A stretch of 64,000 nucleotides of DNA from Methylomonas sp. UP202 (GTDB lineage Bacteria; Pseudomonadota; Gammaproteobacteria; Methylococcales; Methylomonadaceae), in the NCBI RefSeq assembly GCF_029910655.1, contig NZ_CP123897.1, forward strand, positions 3,089,547 through 3,153,546. Direction: 5' to 3'. The position numbers were made by a program, and so were the translations under genes. The stretch's first letter is position 1. The number at the start of each line of letters is the position of its first letter. The notes below the pieces were generated by a model. It was not told the origin of the DNA, ran no database searches, and saw nothing but the letters and a program-made list of their open reading frames with translations. Below, piece by piece: positions 8,458 to 17,475 of this stretch.

Positions 8458-9554
8458 ACACCTGTAAACCCTGCTTTTCTGGCATCATCCGAACTACCAA
8501 ATAAAGGTCGAACGTTGTATGCAGAAATCGGAGAGCATTTTGTAAGAGCGGTAACCACTTCCGTTCTCTCCATTAGGTTTTCTAGTTTATCTTGCCGCAA
8601 GTCAAATACCTCTAAAAGCCCTTCCTCTGCCTCCCGATTAGCTTTAAAAGCCCATGTTTGTTCAATTCCTTTAATAAGTGCTTCGATGTTAGCTTTACTA
8701 CTAACTGTTGTTGGAGTTTTTCCGATCGACGCATTCGCAAATGACTTAATAATCTTAAGCTCAATAATAGCCCAATAACTAAGAGCACCGTGCTCACTGC
8801 TCTTTTTTAACAATCGTACATCAATGCGCCCGATGCTCGTGGAATCTTCAGTTTCGGCTTTGACTATGCCGTGAAACCAATGATTAAGTGCTAATGTAAG
8901 ATTAGCCTGAATTGACTTTTCTGGCTGCGGTCCGGGAACGTAGCTATTCGCACGCTTCGACTCCCAAACTCCGCTTGCGCCACATGAAGGTGTAAGCAAA
9001 TGATGAATATGAAAATAATTTAGGGCGTCTAATAATTCATTTATAGTCGCTGTCGGCGGGGTATCTCGAATCGGGTCTAACCGGGCTGCATCATTAGCTC
9101 CAGATGGGCGCGTAGCCATAACTTTTTTCGTTCGATATACGATCACTATCGGGCAATCGGAAAGATTATTGTCGCAAAGCCATTCCAATATTGAATTTGA
9201 GTTCTTTACTGGTAAAGACATAAAGCGTCCGCGCGAAGCATCTAGACTACCAAAAAAAATACGGCCTAAGAGTGGCTCATTTGTGGCAACGAGATCGGCA
9301 AATGGTTCGTTGGCGCCTAGCTTTTGTCCTACTGCTCGTGGATGATCTACCATAACGAAAACAGCTTCATCCTGATGATCATCTTCATCTAACCAGCCAT
9401 TTTGCGCACGACCTTCCACAATAGACCTCACGGCCTGAGCAAAGCGAGCACTTTCATCGGCTTGTAGATTGGGTAAAGAGGGAAGATATCCAATAACAGA
9501 GGCTAGAGTTTGGTCATCTACTCCGGAGATTTGCCCGAGCGAATTATGCGGCAT
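8454..9554 (-). CDS. PD-(D/E)XK nuclease-like protein, putative defence effector
   Basis: A 366-residue protein. The C-terminal third has the pattern of a PD-(D/E)XK nuclease core: a helix (IQANLTLALNHWF), then GRIDVRLL with D245, then a strand ending IELK with E265 and K267, then a conserved-looking helix (KGIEQTWAF). The N-terminal 200 residues are unrecognised. It is the last gene of the operon and overlaps the middle gene by 11 bases. In Lamassu / ABC-three-component systems the effector (LmuA-like) is often a nuclease encoded beside the SMC-like ATPase, which fits. Alternatively it is a restriction enzyme for the convergent methyltransferase. Assignment rests on motif reading only. Confidence 0.6.
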   Translation of the reverse strand: MPHNSLGQISGVDDQTLASVIGYLPSLPNLQADESARFAQAVRSIVEGRAQNGWLDEDDHQDEAVFVMVDHPRAVGQKLGANEPFADLVATNEPLLGRIFFGSLDASRGRFMSLPVKNSNSILEWLCDNNLSDCPIVIVYRTKKVMATRPSGANDAARLDPIRDTPPTATINELLDALNYFHIHHLLTPSCGASGVWESKRANSYVPGPQPEKSIQANLTLALNHWFHGIVKAETEDSTSIGRIDVRLLKKSSEHGALSYWAIIELKIIKSFANASIGKTPTTVSSKANIEALIKGIEQTWAFKANREAEEGLLEVFDLRQDKLENLMERTEVVTALTKCSPISAYNVRPLFGSSDDARKAGFTGV

Positions 9555-10245
9555 CCATTACCTTCCCAAGATAGGTTGCATATAAAAAAAGTTTTTCACC
9601 CGGTCGAAGCGAAGAACTTTGCGGAAGAAAATTCTGGAAGCGTTGAGCTGTTAATACACTTAGGTTTGTGTCAGTGCCCCACTCGCCAAAATCAATGACA
9701 TTATTTAAAGCACCTCCGCTCCTATATGTAACGTCGGCCGCTACAGCTGCGTCAAGTTGGTCATCAGCCAATGTCGCCAAAGCGCAAGCGAGTTCAACGA
9801 GAAATGCATGGAGATTATAGTCACCATAATCAATGGCTTTATCAGCATCGCCGCCCCCAATTGCATTCAAGATAGGCTCCAAGAATTTAGAGGAAAAATT
9901 TAATCCATATTCTCCGTCAATACGAGCACCATCGTTCCCGCGATCAATATATTTCAAGTTGCTAATTTCAACCAAGCCAAGCACTACCAACCTATCTAAT
10001 TCAGATTGTAAATCAGGGTAGTGGGGACCTCCTTCGGATTTATATATCTTGCCGTCAAAAGGCACAAGATCCCACACCGGACTAAGCACATTGGCCAAAT
10101 AAGCAAAGGCGTGAAGACGAGAAGAGCGCAATGGAGCAATGCCGGCCCGTTCCGCCGCATCAAGTAAAAGTAATACTCGAGCGCGCTGTTTAAGCTGAGA
10201 AAGCTCAATGTTGCCGAGATTATTTTTAACCTGCTGATCAATCAC
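9544..10245 (-). CDS. Middle component-like protein of an ABC-three-component (Lamassu-like) system
   Basis: A 233-residue, soluble, mostly helical protein of no recognised catalytic family. Size, position between an SMC-like ATPase and a nuclease-like protein, and translational coupling (ATGA overlap with the ATPase gene, 11-base overlap with the nuclease gene) match the 'middle component' (LmuC-like) of ABC-three-component systems, which bridges ATPase and effector. The N-terminal half looks like a winged-helix-type fold (RLHAFAYLANVL, DLQSELDRLVVLGLVEIS), also typical of such middle components. The identification depends mainly on context. Confidence 0.5.
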   Translation of the reverse strand: MIDQQVKNNLGNIELSQLKQRARVLLLLDAAERAGIAPLRSSRLHAFAYLANVLSPVWDLVPFDGKIYKSEGGPHYPDLQSELDRLVVLGLVEISNLKYIDRGNDGARIDGEYGLNFSSKFLEPILNAIGGGDADKAIDYGDYNLHAFLVELACALATLADDQLDAAVAADVTYRSGGALNNVIDFGEWGTDTNLSVLTAQRFQNFLPQSSSLRPGEKLFLYATYLGKVMDAA

Positions 10246-12272
10246 GAATTGGCACCCGAAATTGCAGAAAGAAGCAGACGGTGGTACTTCTCTCTATCTT
10301 GAAGCAATGCCCGATTGGGTGCAGCAATGCTGAGAAGATTGAGTACGCGATGTAATCGTTCATCATTTTCTGACTCAATTTTTACCGGACCACCAAATAG
10401 TGAGGTTATCAAACCAGTGTTACTCAAATTACTAGTAACAATCAAACGATTATCATCGGTAGACGCAAACCTAGCAAGTGCACATCCAACTCTTTCCATC
10501 GCCACCCCATCTAAGCTTGCCTCAGGTGTTTCCATAACAAATGTGCATGCTCCATCACTTGTAGCAACCTTAACCAACGCCAAACGAAACGCCAAATCTA
10601 CCAGTTCACGTTGCGACTCTGACACATCAGAGGGATTATTACGCCGTACATAGCTGGGATGATTTGCAGCAGTCATTTCTGCAGCATATGCCGGAACCCT
10701 GATTCCATCCTCTCTACGTCCGCCTTGCATATAAGTCGATGTCAATGTTTCTTGTACAAGGCGGGCATCCTCTGCAATTAATTCTTTTATTAAACTCGCA
10801 AAGGTTTGCACGAGCTTGTCAGATTGGGCCGTAATCAGACCTTCTTTACTAGCAAAAAATTGCCTCAAATTTTGATAATGCTCCGCACGTTTCGCATCCC
10901 ACTCATTTTTCTCTCCTCGCAAAGCCTCCAAAGCAATTTCATACTTTTGGCTAGTCATAGAAGACGGTAATTGAGCGCGAAGACCTTTGGTTTTTCGCGT
11001 GCGTTCTTCCACGGCGGAACGTAATTGCACTATCTTCGCAAGAGTCTTCTCGTATCCTTCTTTGGCAGAATGCAACTGCTCTAAGCGCGCGTCTTCTTCT
11101 TGTCTCGTCAACTCGGCCAACTCCCTGGCTCGATCAAGATTAGCTTGTTCGAATTCATGTTGGGCAACTATATTCGCCTGCCTAGCCGGTTCAGCACCAC
11201 ATGAAGGACAACAACCATGAGCAATGAGCATTTCCAATTCAGCCCGTTTTGCAGATGCCTCAGCGTTGCAAACCAAACAACGATTCTCCGTCATAATTCG
11301 GGACACAACCAACCTCGCCGCGTCATCCATACTCGGAAAAAGCCGTAATAGCGCAGTGTACTTCAAGCGCTCAATAGCACTATTCGCTTCTTCGCGTTTC
11401 AGCTTTGCCCGTTCATGTTCTAGCCGGAATTGCTGGCGAAAGGTATCCAGGTCGGACAATTCGCTTTCGAGCGAGACGATTTCTTCAAGATCTGCTTCAA
11501 GTAGTTTTTGTTCTACCTCAAGATGAGCCAAAACTCCTTGTGAACCTGCCTCACGTTGCCTAGCTCTATTCAGTTCTTTTTCGGTTGAATTCGCTTGCCA
11601 TTGAATATTCCGAAATTTACTATCAGCGCTCTCAACATTCCGCTCTAATTCAGCAAGCTTATTAGCATCATTAGGCGCTAAAAATAGGGCCCGAAGAATA
11701 TGTCGCTGAGCATTCTTATCCCAAAGTGCTCCGGGGCGATCTTCATGAAATAGCACAACATGATGTAGCAAGAGCAAAACATCGACAAAACTACCAACAA
11801 CCATGAGTTCCGAAATTATATTTTGGAATTCTTTTTCGGAATCATCCTTGCTCGGATATGATGGAATTGGAATGTCGTCACGCAGACAAGAAACCAAAGA
11901 CAAGTCATTCAATCGTCTTGTAACAGTTAGCGTTGTAACGCCAAACAAAGCAGATAGCGTTACAGTGGCATCTTTTGCACCATCAGCCACCCGTTGAGCA
12001 AAAAAACTTTTTGCTTGGGGCGTCAATGGCACTGGCTTTTCTTGCTGAACAGAACCCTGTTGATATCCGGGACCGGTTCCAGTTAAGTCGTAAGGCCCAG
12101 TAAGAGACCGTAAAATCATGTTTAAAAGCGTAGTCTTACCAAGGCCGTTAATTCCTGCGATTAGGCTTAGCCCTGACTGAAAACTCCAGTCAATTCCACT
12201 GCCATGTGGTTCTCCAGGAAACAAACCATAATTTGAAACCTTAAGAGCTGTAAAAACTGGAAGTCTAATCAT
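10242..12272 (-). CDS. SMC/Rad50-like ABC ATPase with double-CxxC hook, putative defence sensor
   Basis: A 676-residue ABC ATPase. Walker A is GINGLGKTT (residues 40-48). Two coiled-coil arms flank a central hook with two CxxC pairs, C332/C335 and C355/C358, which could bind zinc within one chain. The ABC signature is SESQRELVDLAF (about 551-562), Walker B CTFVMETPEASLD (about 576-588) with catalytic glutamate and D-loop. The switch-histidine position reads TSNLSN, without His. In SMC-like defence ATPases (Lamassu LmuB, DdmC, other ABC-three-component systems) such proteins sense foreign DNA structures and release a nuclease partner. First gene of a three-gene operon with four- and 11-base overlaps. 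Its base composition is visibly more A/T-rich than that of the flanking chromosome. Confidence 0.8.
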   Translation of the reverse strand: MIRLPVFTALKVSNYGLFPGEPHGSGIDWSFQSGLSLIAGINGLGKTTLLNMILRSLTGPYDLTGTGPGYQQGSVQQEKPVPLTPQAKSFFAQRVADGAKDATVTLSALFGVTTLTVTRRLNDLSLVSCLRDDIPIPSYPSKDDSEKEFQNIISELMVVGSFVDVLLLLHHVVLFHEDRPGALWDKNAQRHILRALFLAPNDANKLAELERNVESADSKFRNIQWQANSTEKELNRARQREAGSQGVLAHLEVEQKLLEADLEEIVSLESELSDLDTFRQQFRLEHERAKLKREEANSAIERLKYTALLRLFPSMDDAARLVVSRIMTENRCLVCNAEASAKRAELEMLIAHGCCPSCGAEPARQANIVAQHEFEQANLDRARELAELTRQEEDARLEQLHSAKEGYEKTLAKIVQLRSAVEERTRKTKGLRAQLPSSMTSQKYEIALEALRGEKNEWDAKRAEHYQNLRQFFASKEGLITAQSDKLVQTFASLIKELIAEDARLVQETLTSTYMQGGRREDGIRVPAYAAEMTAANHPSYVRRNNPSDVSESQRELVDLAFRLALVKVATSDGACTFVMETPEASLDGVAMERVGCALARFASTDDNRLIVTSNLSNTGLITSLFGGPVKIESENDERLHRVLNLLSIAAPNRALLQDREKYHRLLLSAISGANS

Positions 12273-12731
12273 GACGCGGCAAATATTCCAAGATTATTCT
12301 GCAAAAACACAAATAAATTTTTTCCAATTCAAGGTGCATTTAAGTCATAGCGATAAAACGGCTAAGCCATTAAGTATCTGGCTTTCGATTACCGAAATAC
12401 GAAACCACAATTGCGTTTCACTATCAACCTAACAATACTCATCAATTCAGGAATGAAACATTACCGTTCGATTGACTACGGTTACAACCGTTTCATCTCT
12501 CCATTGGCCCAATTGTAGTCTCTTCAAAACATCATACTCAAGACCTGGCTCGCATTGCCATCAACCTATTATGAAATCGAGATGCCCAAGGCGGTATGGA
12601 ATCAGACTGTAAACGGCCTTTACTAGCTACTGCTCTTCTTTACGATAATTGATTAACTTAATATGTTCCATTTTGCATATCGTCGGTGACAGATAACTAT
12701 GGCTTGTAATAATCAAATTTCTGTCATTCAA
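12273..12731. other. 459-base intergenic region between GInt cargo and ginD
   Basis: No gene is seen. The A/T-rich stretch must carry the promoter of the minus-strand ATPase-nuclease operon and the end of the gin transcript. No terminator hairpin or promoter stands out clearly enough to name. Confidence 0.4.
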
Positions 12732-13217
12732 TCAGAGCTTTCCTTTCGGGATGGGGGCAACATTGCTTCGCGCACCACCTCGCATCTGCTCCAGCAGGGC
12801 ATCGTAGTCGTGACGCAACTTCTCATACTCGGCCTGGAGTTGCTGCAACTGAAGTTCAGTGACAATGTGCCGGTTCTGTAAGGCGTCGTGTTTTTCCTTC
12901 CAGCCCTCGGCGCGCTGCTGGTGAGTCTTGCGCACACGCATGCGCCCAACCGTCTCCTTCTTCTTGAGCGTTTCCAGCCAAAGCGAAGCGCGCACCTTGA
13001 GCGCGACGTTATCCTTTTTGTAGAAAGTCGCCTCGTTGATCCCTGCACGACGCGCGATTTCGGCCATTGACACCGCCCCCCCGTTTTGGGGATAAATTCC
13101 GCCGTTGACCTGCATTTCATCGCTGATCGCACGAATCGCCTCCTCCACGCGTTGCAAGGTCTTCGCGGTCCTGTCTGCGCCGCGCCTAAGGGCGGCTACC
13201 TTGTGACGCTCGCTCAT
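12732..13217 (-). CDS. ginD: GInt accessory protein GinD, HTH plus coiled coil
   Basis: A 161-residue protein with a helix-turn-helix-like segment SMAEIARRAGINEATFYKKD (about residues 50-69), which resembles TetR/KfrA-type HTHs, followed by a long coiled coil (about 100-145, heptads rich in Gln/Leu/Glu). Its start overlaps the end of the preceding recombinase gene by ATGA. In GInts the fourth gene of the operon codes for a small helical protein required with the three recombinases for integration and excision; the similar arrangement in Tn554 has TnpC. DNA binding as an architectural or directionality factor is inferred. Confidence 0.75.
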   Translation of the reverse strand: MSERHKVAALRRGADRTAKTLQRVEEAIRAISDEMQVNGGIYPQNGGAVSMAEIARRAGINEATFYKKDNVALKVRASLWLETLKKKETVGRMRVRKTHQQRAEGWKEKHDALQNRHIVTELQLQQLQAEYEKLRHDYDALLEQMRGGARSNVAPIPKGKL

Positions 13218-15361
13218 GCAGCCCCCTCCACTTCAGTCTCCTCGCACAGCGCGAACAGGGATTGAACATCGGGGTCGGCTAGGTACTTCTCTTTCAGGTC
13301 TGCGAAGTTTTCCAGTTCTTCCCGCAAGTTGCCCACTACGCCGGCCAGCACCAGCAATTGACCGTCGTCCCGAGCTTGGCGGGCAATATCCAAGTACCGC
13401 TCAATGATCTGCTCGCTGTCCCGGCGCCGCCGCTTGAGCACGATGCGATTGTCGCACTCATGCTGGCAGTTGGCTGTGTTGGGCTCCCCCTTGGAGCGTT
13501 TTTTCTGGCACAGACCGTCCTCGCCCGGTGCCTTGGAGCAAACGATGTTTTCCTGGATTAGACGCCAGCCTTGACCCTGAGCGGTGAGGAGATAGGCTAG
13601 ATCATAAGCTGAACCATCATCCCAAACGCGCCCGGATTGCTTCAAGTGGTCTTCCTCGTTGCGGACGGTTGTCACCAGGCGCGCAGCACCGGGGCCACCA
13701 TTTCCCGGGAGCGGGAGGCCGTCGCGCAGGGCCTGGTGGATTTCTTCAAGCGCTTCTGCGCAGTGCATGATGCGCAGCTCGCGCAATACCTTCTCGGCTT
13801 CCTCACGTACACCATGATCGCAGAGGATGTAATGCAATGTCATCTCGATGCTTTTGTGACCAAACAGGCGCTTAAGCACCAATGGCGAATTGAAGAGAGC
13901 GATGCCAGCCAATCGACCAATCGTCTTTCGAAACCGGTGCGCGTGGAAGTTGCTCCCGCCGGGCTTGGGATTTACGTTTAGGCGTTTGGCTAAGGCGGTG
14001 AGTGCATCGTTAAAACCAAACTGGGCCTCTTCGCCAACAAGGCCGCCAATACCAATACTCACCCACATGGCGTTGCCAAATCGTGAGGTTTGGGGCAGTG
14101 CGTCCCCCGGCTTCCTAGGCAACCAGCCCATCGCCGCAGCAAGCCGCGCCTGCTGACCGAGACATTGGCTAAGGATCTCCGGAGCAGGCCACTGCCGAAC
14201 ATCACCGAAGAGATTGCCGGAAAGTTTATAGGTAAAGCCCTTCAAGTAGTCATTGCCGTTCCGACCGACCACCACACAATCACGCGCAAGATTGGCAATT
14301 TCCCCGATCCGCCCGGCGCTGGCGAGTAAGGTAATGAAGAGGTGAGAAGCCTGGAGAGTGGCGCACAAGATGACGATATGCTCCCAGGTTCTTGGCGGCC
14401 ACTCGTGGGTATCTGTGCTAAAACTGCCTAACGAGGTTGTCAGCGGGAATGGCGGCAAAAGGCGGGAGCCAGCTCGGTCTAGCCATTGATTATACTCCAG
14501 ATGCGATTGGATAAGTTGCGAAATACGCTTTTTTGCATTTAGTGGCACCCAGTTGATAGATTCCAAATCCAGCCGTAGCGTTTCAAGGAGGCGCGTTAAG
14601 TTGGGGCCCATATCCTGCACAACCCACAGCACCCTCGGACCGATCTCGGCAAGCCAGTCCTCGGGGAAAGGTAAAAACGACACCGGCTTCTTCTGAGGCG
14701 GGCGGGCGACGTTTTTTTGCGCGGGCGCGGTCGTCCGCCGCATATCCGGCAGGAGCGGTGCATCAGACCAGACACCCCGTGCAACCAGCGTGTTCAAACG
14801 AGACAGTTCGCTCCTTGTAAACCTTGCGGATTTGTCACTATTGAGTTTTAGCAAATCCGCCTCAGTTAGACATTGTAACAAGCCAACTGCGGCAGGATAA
14901 TCGGCTTTGCGCCGAATTGCCCGTGCGGTGATTTGCGGCCAATGCGAATAGAGAGTCGTTGTAATAGTGCTTGGTTTGAGACGCACAGCCTTGCCGAGCC
15001 CCGTCCCCCCTGAAGGAACAAGGCGCATGAGCAATGCGAGACGGGTGAGCACCAGCACTCCCATATCCACCAGAGGTTCCAAGGACACTACTGCAGGCTC
15101 CTCCTTCTCCAGGAAGTTGCGCAGGCGACGGGCCAAGTCGATGTCCCTTTGAGCTGATGACAAAATGTTTGGAGCAAGAGATTTTGGAGTCTGCCACCGG
15201 CCCCAGAAGTCGCCATGGCCAGAGAGCCTCTGGGCGAGGAGCAAATCCTGTGGCCCGAGATGCTGAATATCTTCGATCCGGAACCGTTGTAGGACAGCGA
15301 AACGCCCTTCTTCGACAAGATCAATAGAGTCGTACCTAGTTTGAGTTTCCGGCGCGTTCAT
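13214..15361 (-). CDS. ginC: Tyrosine recombinase GinC
   Basis: A 715-residue phage-integrase-type recombinase. Catalytic features are visible: Arg in ASAGRIGEIANL (about residue 351), HAHRFRK as the HxxR box (about 470), and GHKSIEMTLHYI with the nucleophilic Tyr (about 511). About 200 residues follow the catalytic domain, including a cysteine-rich stretch (CSKAPGEDGLC ... CQHEC) that may bind zinc. Third gene of the gin operon, with four-base ATGA overlaps on both sides. Size and order match GinC of GInts. It acts on the element ends with GinA and GinB. Confidence 0.8.
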   Translation of the reverse strand: MNAPETQTRYDSIDLVEEGRFAVLQRFRIEDIQHLGPQDLLLAQRLSGHGDFWGRWQTPKSLAPNILSSAQRDIDLARRLRNFLEKEEPAVVSLEPLVDMGVLVLTRLALLMRLVPSGGTGLGKAVRLKPSTITTTLYSHWPQITARAIRRKADYPAAVGLLQCLTEADLLKLNSDKSARFTRSELSRLNTLVARGVWSDAPLLPDMRRTTAPAQKNVARPPQKKPVSFLPFPEDWLAEIGPRVLWVVQDMGPNLTRLLETLRLDLESINWVPLNAKKRISQLIQSHLEYNQWLDRAGSRLLPPFPLTTSLGSFSTDTHEWPPRTWEHIVILCATLQASHLFITLLASAGRIGEIANLARDCVVVGRNGNDYLKGFTYKLSGNLFGDVRQWPAPEILSQCLGQQARLAAAMGWLPRKPGDALPQTSRFGNAMWVSIGIGGLVGEEAQFGFNDALTALAKRLNVNPKPGGSNFHAHRFRKTIGRLAGIALFNSPLVLKRLFGHKSIEMTLHYILCDHGVREEAEKVLRELRIMHCAEALEEIHQALRDGLPLPGNGGPGAARLVTTVRNEEDHLKQSGRVWDDGSAYDLAYLLTAQGQGWRLIQENIVCSKAPGEDGLCQKKRSKGEPNTANCQHECDNRIVLKRRRRDSEQIIERYLDIARQARDDGQLLVLAGVVGNLREELENFADLKEKYLADPDVQSLFALCEETEVEGAA

Positions 15362-17475
15362 GTTGTTTCCTCAAGTGCTGCGATAGAACCTAAACCGGGA
15401 ACAAGGTGCTCGTTTAATAAGATGCGCATTCGCCATTTTTCTCGTGCCTCGGCCACCCTTTCGGCCAAATAAAGACTGTCGAGAAGAGCTTCCCCTTCTT
15501 GCAGCTCCTCCAGAAAACCGCCCCTCAGCCATGTCTCGCGCGGCAGGTAATCAGACATTGCCAGCAACTCTTCCACGCGCATAGCGATGCCGTCCAAAGA
15601 CTCTGGCAAGAACCTAGCATTGGGGCAATCCTTGAGACAGCGCTGCGTTCCGCACAGACGACCTTCCACGTGCCCGGGTACGACATAGGCAGGAGGATGT
15701 CTAGGGTCGGCGCAGCCCACGCCGACCCGGCTACGCATGAGTTGGCGGTATTCAGTAAGTCGCGTCACCATGTCCGGCGTCAGCGTACCATTGCGCACGA
15801 GCTGCGCGAGAATAGTCAAATCTATTCTCCCAAGATCTAGTTGGGCGAACAGATGGGACATAAAACGCTGTGCATACTCGTCGTTCTCTGCGCTGAAAAT
15901 GTTATTATCTAGGTAACGGCTTGTACTGCTGAGGGAAGAGTGCCCCAGCGCGAACATCACAGAGATGATATTGCCGCCCGTCCGAAGATAGACCCACCGA
16001 GCATAGATGTCGCGGAGGTCTGAAGGCTGCAAGGGGGGGATTTCCGTCTTCCCCAACAGTCTTCGTTTGGTGTTGAGGCGCTCTATCACCAGTCCAAGGT
16101 AGGGAATGGAATTTGGTGATCCGCTACATACGAATCTAGTTAACCTCTGGTCATCAAGCCAGTTGATCGCCCCAACGCGGTCAATGTATAGCCACACGCT
16201 ACAACTGCCTTGCCGGAGTTCCTGAACGCGCTTTAGTTTCGCATTTATGACTTTCTGTTCCTCACCACCAGACTGCATGCAAGCAAGTTCCTTGCGGGCC
16301 GCCTCATAGTCTCGCTTCAGGATACTCCTAAGCAGCTTGACACGCTCCACGTAGGCTGCGACGATCATCGGTGCAGAGGAAGAATGCTTTCTCAGGCCGG
16401 TGCAGAACTGCGTTTTACCTCGAGCTCGAGGCTTTTCAGCCTGTATGGTGACCTCCTGGTCTTCCCTCTCGCTGGCCGATAGGACAAGCTGCTTATCGTC
16501 CTTGGGGTGATCGAAGATCAGGTCTGGCGTGCTTCCGTCGAGATTTACCATTGTGCTGGGATTCCAGCCACTGTTCATCAGTGCCAAATGGAATGCGATC
16601 TCGGCCTCCTCAGCTGTAGGGAACAAAATCCCCCGCATCAGGTTGCGTTCAAAACCTCGGTCTTTGAATTTCTGGCTGCGATCCCCATCCAAGATCTGAT
16701 CGCCAGTTGGCACGAGGTTGCCGGTCTCCAACTGAATTCGCTGGAAGTGCTGCCAGTTCAATAGTAGGCGCTCCCCCTCCACGCCAAAATTGCACGGATT
16801 TTCGCCAGCAGCGCGCCTCGCCGCCTCAGCGCGAATCGCGTCATTCCGCGCCCATGTATGCCTGACTCGCTCCCAGTCCTGTTTGATTGCGGTCTTGAGT
16901 TCGCGTGCCTGGTCCTCCGGGATCATGCATCGTACGGGATCACCATCCTTTGGGGGCGACCAAAGCAACATCGGCAGACGCAGCAGCCTTCGCGCGTCGA
17001 TGACGATGGAGAGGAAATTCTTGAATATGTACCCTTTCATTCCACTCTGATGAGCCGCTGCCTCGTGAAGTTCGTTGAGGTCAGCCAATGATGTCACCCG
17101 CGTGATCGACTGGTCATCCAGGACCGAGTCATTTTCGAGGCTGTCGAAGAGTCTCCACCAGGCGCGAAGAGCCACGGTGTAGTTTTTGACTGAAGTGGAA
17201 CTAATCAACGCGCAGCGTCCCTCGATCGCAGGCGCTAGTTCGGTGATCAGTTGAGGGCGACCGGTAAAGGGGCCAGCCCAAGTTCCCGCTCCCATTGGAT
17301 GCGGATTTTGAAATTCCCCGTCAGCAAACGGATGCAGATCGACGAGGGTGCTTTTTGTGGGATGGCTGGTCCAGAAGCGCAAAGGATCATCGCTTTTGGG
17401 CACAAGGATGGGAGTGACCAGAGTGGCGCCGGCATGTTCTTTCAGGTGATCCTTGTTTTTCTTATTGATGCTCAT
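15358..17475 (-). CDS. ginB: Tyrosine recombinase-like protein GinB, degenerate active site
   Basis: A 705-residue member of the phage-integrase fold. The C-terminal box ALGHSSLSSTSRYLD keeps His and Tyr (about residue 520). The first catalytic Arg is not evident: the corresponding segment reads SGWNPSTMVNLD (about 303). The HxxR box reads SDLR (about 485), with the His missing. A cysteine-rich tail (GRLCGTQRCLKDC) follows. It may therefore be a structural partner rather than an independent catalyst; large second recombinases of such trios often deviate like this. Overlaps ginA and ginC by ATGA. Reading of the active site is by eye and should be confirmed by alignment. Confidence 0.75.
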   Translation of the reverse strand: MSINKKNKDHLKEHAGATLVTPILVPKSDDPLRFWTSHPTKSTLVDLHPFADGEFQNPHPMGAGTWAGPFTGRPQLITELAPAIEGRCALISSTSVKNYTVALRAWWRLFDSLENDSVLDDQSITRVTSLADLNELHEAAAHQSGMKGYIFKNFLSIVIDARRLLRLPMLLWSPPKDGDPVRCMIPEDQARELKTAIKQDWERVRHTWARNDAIRAEAARRAAGENPCNFGVEGERLLLNWQHFQRIQLETGNLVPTGDQILDGDRSQKFKDRGFERNLMRGILFPTAEEAEIAFHLALMNSGWNPSTMVNLDGSTPDLIFDHPKDDKQLVLSASEREDQEVTIQAEKPRARGKTQFCTGLRKHSSSAPMIVAAYVERVKLLRSILKRDYEAARKELACMQSGGEEQKVINAKLKRVQELRQGSCSVWLYIDRVGAINWLDDQRLTRFVCSGSPNSIPYLGLVIERLNTKRRLLGKTEIPPLQPSDLRDIYARWVYLRTGGNIISVMFALGHSSLSSTSRYLDNNIFSAENDEYAQRFMSHLFAQLDLGRIDLTILAQLVRNGTLTPDMVTRLTEYRQLMRSRVGVGCADPRHPPAYVVPGHVEGRLCGTQRCLKDCPNARFLPESLDGIAMRVEELLAMSDYLPRETWLRGGFLEELQEGEALLDSLYLAERVAEAREKWRMRILLNEHLVPGLGSIAALEETT

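Noticed and set aside
7165-12272. Cargo as a BREX, DISARM or Wadjet system
   Set aside because: No PglZ, Lon-like, helicase or Jet-type gene is present; the subunits fit an ABC-three-component plan better.
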